This document shows, piece after piece, positions 39,538 to 47,970 of a stretch of DNA of 64,000 nucleotides. Origin of the DNA: Phytohabitans maris (GTDB lineage Bacteria; Actinomycetota; Actinomycetes; Mycobacteriales; Micromonosporaceae); contig NZ_JAVHUY010000009.1 of assembly GCF_031085175.1 (NCBI RefSeq), positions 124,001 through 188,000 of the forward strand, written 5' to 3'. How positions within the stretch are numbered: the first letter of the stretch is position 1; the number at the start of each line of letters is the position of its first letter. Below the pieces are notes generated by a model, which did no database searches, was not told the DNA's origin, and saw nothing but the letters and a program-made list of their open reading frames with translations. The position numbers and the translations under genes were made by a program.

Positions 39538-42353
39538 GATCCCACCTCCTCCCTCCCGGCGCGCGCGTCGGCTGCCACGCCCGCGGTCTCGAACGACTGG
39601 CTGCCCAGGTAGGACTCCAGGACGCGCGGATCGTTCCGCACCGCCGCTGGGGTCCCCGCGGCGATCTGCTTGCCGAACTCGATGACGTAGACGCGGTCGC
39701 AGACGCTCATCACCAGGTGCATGTCGTGGTCGATGAGCAGGCAGCCGACCCCGGTGCCCGCGATCCGGCGCAACTGGTCGCCGAAGGCGAGACTCTCGGC
39801 GCTGTCCAGCCCGGCCGCCGGCTCGTCCAGCAACAGCACCCGCGGCTCGATGGCCAGCGCTCGGGCCATGCCGACCGCCTTCTGCCTCCCGAGCGGCAGC
39901 TCGGAGGGCTTGCGCTCCTCGACGTCGGTCAGGGACATGAGCGCCAGCGCCCGCTCGACCGCGGCAGCCGGTGGGGTACTGGGTCGCACGATGTCCCGGA
40001 GCATGCCGAGCGCCTCGTTGCCCGTCTCGTTGGCGACCCGCACGTTGTCGGCGACCGTGAGGTCGTCGAAGAGCTCACCGGCCTGCCAGGTCCGGACCAG
40101 GCCACGTCTGGCTCGGTCATGCGCCGGCCGGCGGTCGAGCCGGTCGCCTGCCAGCTCCACCTGCCCGGAGCTGCGTGCGAACCCGGTGAGGGCGTCCACG
40201 AAGCTCGTCTTGCCGGCGCCGTTCGGACCGATGAGGCCGACGATCTCGCCGGCGCGCACCTCGATGTCGATGTTCGACACGGCTTCGACGCCGCCGTACC
40301 TGACGGTGATGCCGCGGGTCGACAGCGTCACGTCTCCGATCTGCCGGCGGGTCGTCACGGGAGCCGGGCCGCTGCCGGACTCGACGGCCCGGACCGCGGG
40401 CTTTGCCGGGGACCTGCGAGGCGCGAAACGGGCACGTGCCTTTTCGTAGTCCGACCGGGTCTTGCCCGCGATCCCGATCGGGTTGAAGAGGACCGTGAGG
40501 ATGAGCGAGACGCCGGTGATGAGCATGTAGTAGCTGCCGAGGTGGAGGTTGCGGTCCATGAACACGTAGACGACGCCGAGACTCGCGGAGATGCCGGCGA
40601 GGAGCGCGCCGCTGACGCTGGTGATTCCTTGCAGGTAGGCGACCGCGAGGAAGGACAGACCGATGAACACCCCGAAGGACTCCGCGGACAGTTGGCCACG
40701 GCTGTAGCCGATGAGCCCGCCGCCGAGACCGGCCAGGAAGGAGGACGCCGCGAATGCCGCGAGCTTGACCCGGGGAACGTTGATCCCGATGGCCGCGGCG
40801 GCTCGCTCGTTCGATCGGATCGCCAGCATTGTCCGGCCGGTGCCGGCGCGCATCAGGTTCCCCACGCAGACGAAGGCCACCACCACGATGACGAGGACCA
40901 GGACGCCGAAGGGCAGCCGCGCGATGCTCTGACCGCCGCGCACCGACAGATCCCATCCGAAGATCTCGGGGTCGGGAATGAGGTTCGCCGTGGCCGAGAC
41001 GAGCTTGGGGTTGGCGATGACGAAGTCCTGGAGCGTGAGTGCGGCCGCCAGCGTCACCACGGCGAGCTGAGCACCGCGGATGCGCAGCGCGGGGATGCCG
41101 ACGAAGACTCCCGCTACGGCCGCCAGCGTCGCCGCGATGAACAGTGACAAGGGGAACGGCACCGAGTCACCGAGCTTGGAGAGGACGATGCCGGCGACTC
41201 CCGCGAACGCCGCCTGCGCCAAGGAGATCTGACCGAGCATTCCGGTCAGCAACACCAAGGAGAGCGCGATCAGCGACACGGCCAGGCTGGTGATGACACC
41301 GAACCGGTACGTGCCGGAGGTCAGGGCGAGGCCGGCGAGCCCGACGGCCGACCAGAGAGCCACCGTGCGTGGACGGTTCCGCGGGATCAGCACGGCCGGG
41401 AGCGACGACCGTACGTCGTCACCGCGGGTGGGGATCGCGCGTCCCAGGACGAAGAGCGCCACGACGATCACGACGAACGGCACCACGTTGGTGAGCCCCT
41501 GCTTGGCCCAGTCCGGCCACCAGTCCTTCGTCTGGGAGAGGTACTGGAGCTCGGACTGGACCACGCCGAGCGTCAGTGCGCCGGCCAAGGAGACGGTGAG
41601 CGAACTCAGCCGAGCGACGAGCGCGCCGGCCAGAGCGGGGACCACCAGGAGCGGCATGGTCGAAGGCGACAGGGTGCCGGTGGCCGGCCCGGCCAGCACC
41701 AGGATCAGGGCGGTGAACATGGACGAGACCGTCCAGGTGACGAGGCCGGTCACGTTTGGTGACAGCCGGGCGAACCCGGCCGCTCGTTCGTTCTCCGCGG
41801 AGGCCTGGATGGCCAGTCCCATCCGGGACCTCTTGAACCAGACCGCGAGGGCGACCGAGAGCACGAGGGTGATGCCGACCAGCCAGAGCCGGTCCTTCGC
41901 GACGTTGACACCGGACAGCTCCACCACGCCCTGCGGGAGAGTCACCGACCGGAGCAGCGGTACGGTGCCGTACTTGAGCCCCACGACGGCCTGGAGGGTG
42001 AGCAGAATCCCGACGGCGGCGACCACCTTCGCCAGGGGTGGCGCTTTGCGCAGGGGCCTCGAGACCGCCAGTTCGGTCAGGGCACCGAGCAGCCCCGCAA
42101 CCGCCACCGCGATCGCGACGGCCGACCAGGTGGGCGTTTCGCCGACGTCGAAGGAAGGAAGCCATGGCACCGGCAGCGTCAGTCTGCCGTGTCGCAGCTC
42201 CTCGTAGACGTACATGGGCACCGCGGCCATCGCCGCCGCGGCAAAGTTGATCATCCCGGTGCCCTGGTAGGTCAGAACGACCCCGAGGGTCAGGGCGGCG
42301 TACACCGCCCCGACCCCCAGGCCGAGCACGAGGAAGAGGAGGATCTCACTCAC
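39534..42353 (-). CDS. LivH-LivM-LivG triple fusion (two permeases plus ATPase)
   Basis: A 939-residue polypeptide. Residues about 1-300 are a LivH-type permease (LGVGAVYAALTLGVVLTYQG, then MINFAAAAMAAVP). About 310-640 are a LivM-type permease (SLVLLTGMLGQISLAQAAFA, IAGKTRSDYEKARARF at its end). About 680-930 are a LivG-type ATPase with Walker A GPNGAGKTS, Walker B VLLLDEPAAGLD and the switch LLIDHDMHLVMSV. GTG at 42353 begins VSEILLFLVLGLG; a longer reading to 42488 would overlap the binding-protein gene and lacks hydrophobic character. LivM-LivG fusions are common in actinobacteria; the triple form is less so. It pairs with LivF encoded next. Confidence 0.88.
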   Translation of the reverse strand: MSEILLFLVLGLGVGAVYAALTLGVVLTYQGTGMINFAAAAMAAVPMYVYEELRHGRLTLPVPWLPSFDVGETPTWSAVAIAVAVAGLLGALTELAVSRPLRKAPPLAKVVAAVGILLTLQAVVGLKYGTVPLLRSVTLPQGVVELSGVNVAKDRLWLVGITLVLSVALAVWFKRSRMGLAIQASAENERAAGFARLSPNVTGLVTWTVSSMFTALILVLAGPATGTLSPSTMPLLVVPALAGALVARLSSLTVSLAGALTLGVVQSELQYLSQTKDWWPDWAKQGLTNVVPFVVIVVALFVLGRAIPTRGDDVRSSLPAVLIPRNRPRTVALWSAVGLAGLALTSGTYRFGVITSLAVSLIALSLVLLTGMLGQISLAQAAFAGVAGIVLSKLGDSVPFPLSLFIAATLAAVAGVFVGIPALRIRGAQLAVVTLAAALTLQDFVIANPKLVSATANLIPDPEIFGWDLSVRGGQSIARLPFGVLVLVIVVVAFVCVGNLMRAGTGRTMLAIRSNERAAAAIGINVPRVKLAAFAASSFLAGLGGGLIGYSRGQLSAESFGVFIGLSFLAVAYLQGITSVSGALLAGISASLGVVYVFMDRNLHLGSYYMLITGVSLILTVLFNPIGIAGKTRSDYEKARARFAPRRSPAKPAVRAVESGSGPAPVTTRRQIGDVTLSTRGITVRYGGVEAVSNIDIEVRAGEIVGLIGPNGAGKTSFVDALTGFARSSGQVELAGDRLDRRPAHDRARRGLVRTWQAGELFDDLTVADNVRVANETGNEALGMLRDIVRPSTPPAAAVERALALMSLTDVEERKPSELPLGRQKAVGMARALAIEPRVLLLDEPAAGLDSAESLAFGDQLRRIAGTGVGCLLIDHDMHLVMSVCDRVYVIEFGKQIAAGTPAAVRNDPRVLESYLGSQSFETAGVAADARAGREEVGS

Positions 42354-42393
42354 GACGCGACTCTCAGCTTCTCGCTCGAAGTGACCGGTCCGG

Positions 42394-43650
42394 CTACGGC
42401 AGGACCGCGGAGATGTCGACCGGCTGGTCGGGCAGCGGCGCAAGGGTTCGGTCCGCGCCCGGGGTGGCGTAGACGTTCCCCGTTCCACACGCGGTCGTGC
42501 CGGGCCAGGAGGGCTTCGAGCAGTCCCATCCGTTCGTGCGGAAGGGCTGCCGGTCGCCCTTCCACGTCTTCACCCCGGCGTGGACCACCTCGGCCGTCAG
42601 CGGGTCGGTCTTGGTACCGACGTCGCGGAGCAGCTGGGCGGCCATGAGCGCGGTGTAGAAGCCGGTCTGGCGCTGGGTCACGCTGCCGTCCTTCGGCAGG
42701 CCCGAGGTGTACTCGGCGAAGGCGTCGATGTCACCCCGCACCTCGGCCGGGATGTCGGCGAACTCGGGGAGGTAGTACGGGGCGCTGAACAGGACCTTGT
42801 CGAGCACGCTCGGGTCGAGCTGCGGGATGATCTCCGTGTTCGACCCGGCCGTGATGTGGCCGCTGAAGCCCGCGGACCGGAACGCCGGCACCGCGGCCAG
42901 CGCGTCGGCGGCGACGTAGGTGCTGATGGCGTCCGGCCCCCAGGCGAGTACCGTCGCCGACTGGACCGTCCAGTCGGACTGGGCGGGGACGTAGAACACC
43001 TTGGTTTCGAGGCCCAGCTTGACCGCGGCGGGTGAGATGACCTTGTCGTAGGTTTCGTGGCTCGTCGGGTTGTCCACCATGACGACGGCGACCTTCGAGG
43101 CACTGAGCTTCTTCAGTTGGACCAGGTTGGCCGCGTAGCCCTCCTCGGCCGACCCCTGCATGAAGTAGGCGTCCCCCACCGCGGTGTCCATGCCCGGGGT
43201 CAGCGGGAAGCTGCCGAGTTCGGCGAGTCCGGCGGACTTCAGTACGGGGAGCATGGCGTCGGCGCCGAAGTCGGCACCCTGGACGGCGAGCACGGCCTTC
43301 TGCTCGACGAACTGGTTGGCACAGTTCACCGACGCCTCGGGTGTGCCATCGGTCTTGCAGGCGATCGCCTTCAGCGGGTGGCCGTTGACACCGCCCAGGT
43401 GCTCGTTGACGTACTTCACGCCGGCCTCGAAGCCGAGCCGGACGTCGGCGAGTGAGATGGAGCCGCCCTCGAGATTGTGGAAGCCGACCGTGACCGGGTT
43501 CATCGAGCCGTCCGCCGCGGTGCCGGACGGCAGCGCCGCCCTCCCGGACGGCGCGGCCGAGCTGTCGTCGGAGTCGTCGCTTCCACAAGCGGAACTCACA
43601 GCGAGCAGGGCGGCGAAAGCGATTCCCGCCGCGATCTTGGATGTCCTCAC
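42394..43650 (-). CDS. Liv-type ABC transporter substrate-binding lipoprotein
   Basis: A 418-residue lipoprotein (lipobox AVSSAC, then an acidic Ser-rich linker). The class I type periplasmic-binding fold (Leu/Ile/Val-binding group) shows DVRLGFEAGVKYVNEHLGGVNGHPLKA, then VLAVQGADFGADAMLPVLKSAG and SHETYDKVISPAAVKLGLE. GTG at 43650 has AAGGTG upstream. It is the first gene of a six-gene operon (binding protein, LivHMG, LivF, flavin reductase, acyl-CoA ligase, enoyl-CoA hydratase). The divergent intergenic region to the bicupin gene carries a GntR-type operator. Confidence 0.9.
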   Translation of the reverse strand: MRTSKIAAGIAFAALLAVSSACGSDDSDDSSAAPSGRAALPSGTAADGSMNPVTVGFHNLEGGSISLADVRLGFEAGVKYVNEHLGGVNGHPLKAIACKTDGTPEASVNCANQFVEQKAVLAVQGADFGADAMLPVLKSAGLAELGSFPLTPGMDTAVGDAYFMQGSAEEGYAANLVQLKKLSASKVAVVMVDNPTSHETYDKVISPAAVKLGLETKVFYVPAQSDWTVQSATVLAWGPDAISTYVAADALAAVPAFRSAGFSGHITAGSNTEIIPQLDPSVLDKVLFSAPYYLPEFADIPAEVRGDIDAFAEYTSGLPKDGSVTQRQTGFYTALMAAQLLRDVGTKTDPLTAEVVHAGVKTWKGDRQPFRTNGWDCSKPSWPGTTACGTGNVYATPGADRTLAPLPDQPVDISAVLP

Positions 43651-43731
43651 TGTGTCACCTTTCGGTTAGCAGACGGACATGCCGCCTGTCCCAGCTGTGC
43701 GTGCGGTCCACGTCACAGTTCCGTTGGGCAC

Positions 43732-43756
43732 CGTATGGTACATGAGATATCGTACG
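43732..43756. promoter_or_regulatory. GntR-type operator between Liv operon and bicupin operon
   Basis: CGTATGGTA (43732-43740) and TATCGTACG (43748-43756) form an imperfect inverted repeat (7 of 9 paired) around CATGAGA. It includes TGAGATATCGTA (43743-43754), matching the motif found at four other island promoters at ten or more of twelve positions. It lies about 80 bp from the Liv binding-protein start and 27 bp from the bicupin start, so it could control both directions. Confidence 0.65.
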
Positions 43757-43782
43757 TCGCAACAGACTTGAGTGGAGGAACA

Positions 43783-44592
43783 GTGAAGACACTGCGTGTC
43801 GCTCGTGACGGCGTGGGAGCCCCTCGGCTCGAGTCGCTGCCCCTGCCGTTTCTCGCGCCCGGGCCGACAGCCACGGCTCTGGACCGGGAACTGGCTCCCG
43901 AGCCGAGCAGCATGTCCGGGGTGCGGCAGGTGCGCGCGGTCACCACTCCCGCCGGGCCGATCGAGGTGGTCACCGGCCGCAGTACGCGTCGACTGTTCCT
44001 CGTGGTCTCGGGAACGCTCCAGGTGATCGTCCCCGACATGCGGGCCAGGCTCGGCGCCGGCGACGTGTTGTTCCTCGACGTCCCCGTTCCGCTCAAAGCG
44101 CCCGTGCGGATCCGGGCGGCGACCGCCTGCTCATACCTTGAGGTCGAGGTCGGGCCGGCCTGGCTGCCCATCGGCACCGTGCCTCCGTCCCTGGACGAAG
44201 GCCGGCGGACGGCACACACCCCGCCCCGCCTGCTCCGGATGTTCTCCGCCGGCGAGGTCGCCCACCTGGTGCCTTTCGACGACCTCTTCTCGATGCCGTC
44301 CGAGCAGGGACAGGAGGCCACCGCCCTGAGCTTTGTGTGCCTTTCACCGTCCATGCGCTCCGACTGGCACACCGAGACCGGAACGAGCCTGCTCGTCGTG
44401 CTCGCCGGCGGGTTCGAGGTCGAGGTCGGCGGGGACGGCGGCCGGCGGACCCTGAGGGCGGGCGACGTCTGCCTCGTCGAGGACTTCGCGGGCCAGGGGC
44501 ACAAGAGCTCGTCGGACGGCGAGACGCGCTTCGCGGTCCTGGCCCTCCCCCGGGACCACCGGTGGAGCCGGCGCGCGGGAGTTGAGGCGTGA
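43783..44592 (+). CDS. Bicupin protein
   Basis: A 269-residue protein with two cupin barrels. The N-terminal one has STRRLFLVVSGTLQVIVPDM, then ARLGAGDVLFLDVPVP; the C-terminal one has MRSDWHTETGTSLLVVLAGG, then AGDVCLVEDFAGQGHKSS. The C-terminal His-x-Glu and GQGH offer plausible metal ligands; the N-terminal barrel lacks them. Metal-dependent dioxygenase, isomerase or ligand-binding function are all possible. GTG at 43783 follows GGAGGA. It overlaps the nitroreductase gene (GTGA). The divergent promoter carries the island operator motif, so it is a likely regulon member. Confidence 0.8.
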   Translation: MKTLRVARDGVGAPRLESLPLPFLAPGPTATALDRELAPEPSSMSGVRQVRAVTTPAGPIEVVTGRSTRRLFLVVSGTLQVIVPDMRARLGAGDVLFLDVPVPLKAPVRIRAATACSYLEVEVGPAWLPIGTVPPSLDEGRRTAHTPPRLLRMFSAGEVAHLVPFDDLFSMPSEQGQEATALSFVCLSPSMRSDWHTETGTSLLVVLAGGFEVEVGGDGGRRTLRAGDVCLVEDFAGQGHKSSSDGETRFAVLALPRDHRWSRRAGVEA

Positions 44593-45215
44593 CCGCCGAG
44601 TTCGATCTCTTCGAGGCGCTGGAGACCTGCCGGGCCATCCGCCGGCTCCGGCCCGACCCGCTACCCGACGAGCTCATCGAGCGACTTGTCCACTTCGCGA
44701 CCCGCGCCCCCAGCGCGGGAAACCGACAGCTCTGGAGGTTCCTCGTGGTCACGGCGCCCGAGGACCGGCGGTGGTTTCGGGACATGCTGGTCGAGGCCGT
44801 CGGCGATCGCTACCCGGAGCCGGCCGTGGCGGACACCTCACCCACCGCACACGCGCAACGGCGGTACCGGCGGTTCATCTTCGACTTCGACCAGATCCCC
44901 GTGCTCGTCCTGCCACTCATCGAGAACGCGTTCCCCAGCAGGGAGAACCCGGACGTCCGGTACGCCTGGTCCTCGGTGTACGCCGCGACGCAGAACCTGC
45001 TCCTCGCGGCCCGCGGCCTCGGCATCGGAGCGGCGATGACCACGAACCACCTGGAGAACGAACCCGCGGTCCGCGAGCACTTCGGCATCCCGCCGGCGTT
45101 CGAGATCGGCGCGACCATCCCGCTGGGCTACCCGATCGGCCGCTACGGCCCGCTGACCCGCAATCCCGTCGTCTCCACGATGTTTCGGGGGCGCTTCGGC
45201 ACGGCTTGGACCTAA
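44589..45215 (+). CDS. Nitroreductase-family FMN oxidoreductase
   Basis: A 208-residue protein. CRAIRRLRPDPLPDELIERL, then FATRAPSAGNRQLWRFLVVTA give the FMN-binding N-terminus; AATQNLLLAARGLGIGAAMT and IPLGYPIGRYGPLTR give the conserved helix and C-terminal FMN contacts. Members reduce nitro groups, quinones or enoates with NAD(P)H, and some fragment flavins or dehalogenate. GTG at 44589 overlaps the bicupin stop. The pair suggests one redox step in the pathway, but the substrate cannot be derived. Confidence 0.86.
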   Translation: MTAEFDLFEALETCRAIRRLRPDPLPDELIERLVHFATRAPSAGNRQLWRFLVVTAPEDRRWFRDMLVEAVGDRYPEPAVADTSPTAHAQRRYRRFIFDFDQIPVLVLPLIENAFPSRENPDVRYAWSSVYAATQNLLLAARGLGIGAAMTTNHLENEPAVREHFGIPPAFEIGATIPLGYPIGRYGPLTRNPVVSTMFRGRFGTAWT

Positions 45216-45225
45216 AGGCCCAGCT

Positions 45226-45270
45226 GCCATACGAGATCTGATAGACAAGATCTGACACACGACATACTGT
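45226..45270 (+). promoter_or_regulatory. Promoter with duplicated AGATCTGA operator, likely leaderless
   Basis: AGATCTGA occurs twice (45234-45241 and 45248-45255), 14 bp apart. Between and after them I see a -35-like TAGACA (45242-45247), a 17-bp spacer and a -10-like TACTGT (45265-45270). The hydrolase ATG at 45279 is where transcription would start, and no ribosome site precedes it, so a leaderless mRNA is likely. Operator copies flank the -35 box. Confidence 0.55.
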
Positions 45271-45278
45271 TGCCGTTC

Positions 45279-46322
45279 ATGGAGTTGGTGACGGAACCGC
45301 GACTTCGCGAGATCATCGAGCAGATCACGCCCTACCTGGACAGCAGCCGGGCGCCCGCGGTCCGGCAGCCGCCAGCCGACCCGGTCGCGCGGGACGCGTG
45401 GTTTGCCGAGGTCACGGCGGACCGCGCGAAGCAGCAAGCACGGATGGCGCAGATGGGCGGCGGGAGCGGGAGCACCCGGCCGACCGTCGAGGGAGTCGAC
45501 GTCACCGAGGTCCGCATCCCGGTGGCCGGGACCTGCGGCTGGTCCGGCTGCGCCGAGTGCGCGGCCGGTTCGATCAACGCGATCGTGTACCGGCCCGCCG
45601 GCGTCAGCGACGCGCCGGCCTACCTGCACTTCCACGGCGGCGGCTTCTGGGTCGGCGGCGGGCTCGACGTGTTGCGCGGCAGTGCCGCGGTGCACGGTAC
45701 GCGAGCCCGCGAACTCGGCGCCGTCGTCATCGACGTCGACTACCGCATGGCCCCCGACCACAAGTTCCCACTCCCGGTCGAGGACTGCTACACGGCACTG
45801 ACCTGGGTCGCGGGCAACGCCGAGCGGCTCGGTGTCGACGCGACCAGGCTCGCGGTCGGCGGCGGCAGCGCCGGCGGCAGCCTGGCCGCGGCGGTCGCGC
45901 TGATGAGCCGCGACCGAGGTGGGCCGGCGCTCTGCGCGCAAGTGCTCAACATCCCGGTCACCGGCAGCGGCTGCAACACCGCCTCGATGCGCCTGTTCGC
46001 CGTGGGCTATGTCATGACCCGCCAGAACGCCCTGGAGATGTGGGAGATGTACCTCGCGTCACCGGCCGACGCGTACGAGCCGTACGCCTCCCCCATGCAC
46101 GCGTCCAGCCTCCGCGGCCTGCCTCCCGCTCTGGTCATCCTCGGTGACTACGACGTCCTGCGCGACGAAGGCAGCGCGTACGCCCGTCGCCTCGTCGACG
46201 ACGGGGTCACCGTGACGATGCGCCGCCTGCCCCAATGCCACGGTGCGGCCCTGCCCGAGAACGGTCCGGAGACCGAGCGCCTCACCGACGCGTTCCTCCG
46301 CGCCAATCTGCGGCGCCCGTAG
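45279..46322 (+). CDS. Alpha/beta hydrolase, hormone-sensitive-lipase family
   Basis: A 347-residue esterase/lactonase candidate. The oxyanion motif HFHGGGFWVGGG, the nucleophile elbow GGGSAGGSL, the DYRMAPDHKFPLPVEDC stretch, the acid region LGDYDVLRDEG and the C-terminal His in QCHGAAL are intact. A Cys-rich insertion GTCGWSGCAECAAG before strand 3 is unusual and might bind a metal or form a lid. There is no signal peptide, so it works in the cytoplasm, perhaps opening a lactone or ester made by the LLM oxygenases. It has its own promoter just upstream. Confidence 0.88.
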   Translation: MELVTEPRLREIIEQITPYLDSSRAPAVRQPPADPVARDAWFAEVTADRAKQQARMAQMGGGSGSTRPTVEGVDVTEVRIPVAGTCGWSGCAECAAGSINAIVYRPAGVSDAPAYLHFHGGGFWVGGGLDVLRGSAAVHGTRARELGAVVIDVDYRMAPDHKFPLPVEDCYTALTWVAGNAERLGVDATRLAVGGGSAGGSLAAAVALMSRDRGGPALCAQVLNIPVTGSGCNTASMRLFAVGYVMTRQNALEMWEMYLASPADAYEPYASPMHASSLRGLPPALVILGDYDVLRDEGSAYARRLVDDGVTVTMRRLPQCHGAALPENGPETERLTDAFLRANLRRP

Positions 46323-46349
46323 CGCCACCGGCTTTCGGGCGGGCCGCCG

Positions 46350-47006
46350 TCAGCCGCCGTATTCGACCTCGCTGAGCCAGGTGTCCACGTCCTGACCCGC
46401 GGCGTCCCAGATCGCATCGGCCACCCGATCGGGCGTAAACCTCCCGTCCTGGCTGAGCCTCCCGCAGACCGTCACCGACACGGCGCGGATACCGTCGGGC
46501 GCGAGGGTCGTGTCCAGGCTGCGAACCAGGTTGCGCAGGCCGGCCTTCTGGACACCGAGCGACGCGGCGCGGTGCCACGGCTGATCCGCCGCCATGCTGC
46601 CGGTGGCGGTCACCCGCCCACCGGCGGACATGAACGGCCGGGCCGCCTGGATGGCGGTGAGCAGGCCGCCGACACCGAGCGCCAGGTCTTCGAGGAGTTC
46701 GGGAACGCTCAGCTCCAGCGGGTCCTTCTCCCGAAACGCGCTCGGGTTGAAATGCACGACATCGATCCGGCGACGGCGTTCGCCCGCGAGCTGGATCGAT
46801 GCCGCGGTCGCGCCGGCGTCGGTGATGTCGACATGTGCGTAACCGGCGACGGCCCCCGTTCGCTCGACATCGGCGGTCAGGGCGTGAAGCGCGTCGTGGT
46901 CGATACCGAGCAGTTCGATGTCGTAACCATCTCGCGCGAACCGCCGGGCGACCGATCCGCTCACACCGGGACCAGCTCCGACGACCAGCAGGACCGGCCT
47001 GCTCAT
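46350..47006 (-). CDS. Atypical SDR protein lacking the catalytic Tyr
   Basis: A 218-residue Rossmann protein with GAGPGVSGSVARRFARDG as the cofactor loop. The Ser of the triad may be in VTATGSMAADQ, but where YxxxK is expected it reads SLGVQK: Lys154 is present and Tyr is replaced by Leu150. The NNAG motif is replaced by VHFNPSAF. It could use another base, be a dehydratase-like variant or be structural. ATG at 47006 follows GAGGGTGG. It is the third gene of the minus-strand set LLM - SDR - SDR and probably co-transcribed with the canonical SDR 16 bp upstream. Confidence 0.8.
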   Translation of the reverse strand: MSRPVLLVVGAGPGVSGSVARRFARDGYDIELLGIDHDALHALTADVERTGAVAGYAHVDITDAGATAASIQLAGERRRRIDVVHFNPSAFREKDPLELSVPELLEDLALGVGGLLTAIQAARPFMSAGGRVTATGSMAADQPWHRAASLGVQKAGLRNLVRSLDTTLAPDGIRAVSVTVCGRLSQDGRFTPDRVADAIWDAAGQDVDTWLSEVEYGG

Positions 47007-47022
47007 CTGGCGCCACCCTCCA

Positions 47023-47940
47023 CTAGAGCGATGCGCCCCCGTCGGTGTCGATGACCTCGCCGACGATCGCGCTCGCCGCGTCCGAGGCGAGGAACGCGAC
47101 GACGTTGGCCGTCTCCTCGTGGAGGAGGTAGCGGCCCAACTGGTTGCGGATCAGGGAGTAGAACCACATGTCGTTGAACGCCGGGATCTTCTCCTTCGTG
47201 CGCACCATGGACGCCGGGTTCACCCCGGCCACGCGGATGCCGTGGTGGATCACCTCGGCGGCGAGAAACCGGGTGAACGACGCGAGCCAACTCTTGCCCG
47301 TACCGTAGAGAAGGTTCCTCGGCGCACTCGGCATGTTCGCGGAGGCGCTGCCGACGTTGACGATGTGGCCGCGACCCTGCGGGATCATGTAGTCCAGCGC
47401 GGCCCTGCTCGCGTACATCGGCCCGGCCATGGTCCCCCGCAGTGACCTGTCCAGGTCCTCTCTGGTGGCCGTGCCGAAGTCGACCACGGCGACGTCGACA
47501 GCGCTGTTCACCAGCACGTCGATCCCGCCGAGCAGGTCGTGGCATTCCGCCATCCACCGTTGGATGTCTTCCCAGTCCGTCGCGTCGCCGTGGACGCCGA
47601 AGGCCCGGGTTCCCCACTTCTCGGCTACGCGGGCGGCTACCCCGTGCGGGTCCGGCCCGGCGTACCGCGGCATGCTGCCGGTGGCATCGGTGGACTCGAC
47701 CTTGATGTCGACCAGGGCGACATCGGCGCCGAGACCGGCGAACCGGTTGGCACAGGCCTGGCCGAGCCCCGCGCCCCCACCGCCGGTGATGACCACCTTC
47801 CGGCCGCGCAGGTCGAGCAGGTCCGTCAGCCGCTTCTCGATCGAGTCGAACGGCATCCGTTGCTCGTCCCACAGGACATCGAGGCTGTCACCGGACTCGA
47901 CGGCGCGGGAGTAGAGCGTCTTGAAGTAGTCGCTGCCCAT
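47023..47940 (-). CDS. SDR-family oxidoreductase with N-terminal extension
   Basis: A 305-residue classical SDR. About 45 residues precede the cofactor loop VVITGGGGAGLGQACANRFA, longer than usual. DVLVNSAVDV replaces NNAG with NSA. The triad is SASANMP (Ser) and YGTGKSWLASF (Tyr-x3-Lys). The C-terminus IVGEVIDTDGGASL is standard. ATG at 47940 has AGGTGG upstream and is preferred over GTG at 47952. It lies downstream of the LLM gene with a 30-bp gap and may oxidise the alcohol made or used by that enzyme. Confidence 0.86.
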   Translation of the reverse strand: MGSDYFKTLYSRAVESGDSLDVLWDEQRMPFDSIEKRLTDLLDLRGRKVVITGGGGAGLGQACANRFAGLGADVALVDIKVESTDATGSMPRYAGPDPHGVAARVAEKWGTRAFGVHGDATDWEDIQRWMAECHDLLGGIDVLVNSAVDVAVVDFGTATREDLDRSLRGTMAGPMYASRAALDYMIPQGRGHIVNVGSASANMPSAPRNLLYGTGKSWLASFTRFLAAEVIHHGIRVAGVNPASMVRTKEKIPAFNDMWFYSLIRNQLGRYLLHEETANVVAFLASDAASAIVGEVIDTDGGASL

Positions 47941-47970
47941 GATCTCGTCCACCTTTCCCCGGAGGCCGGG

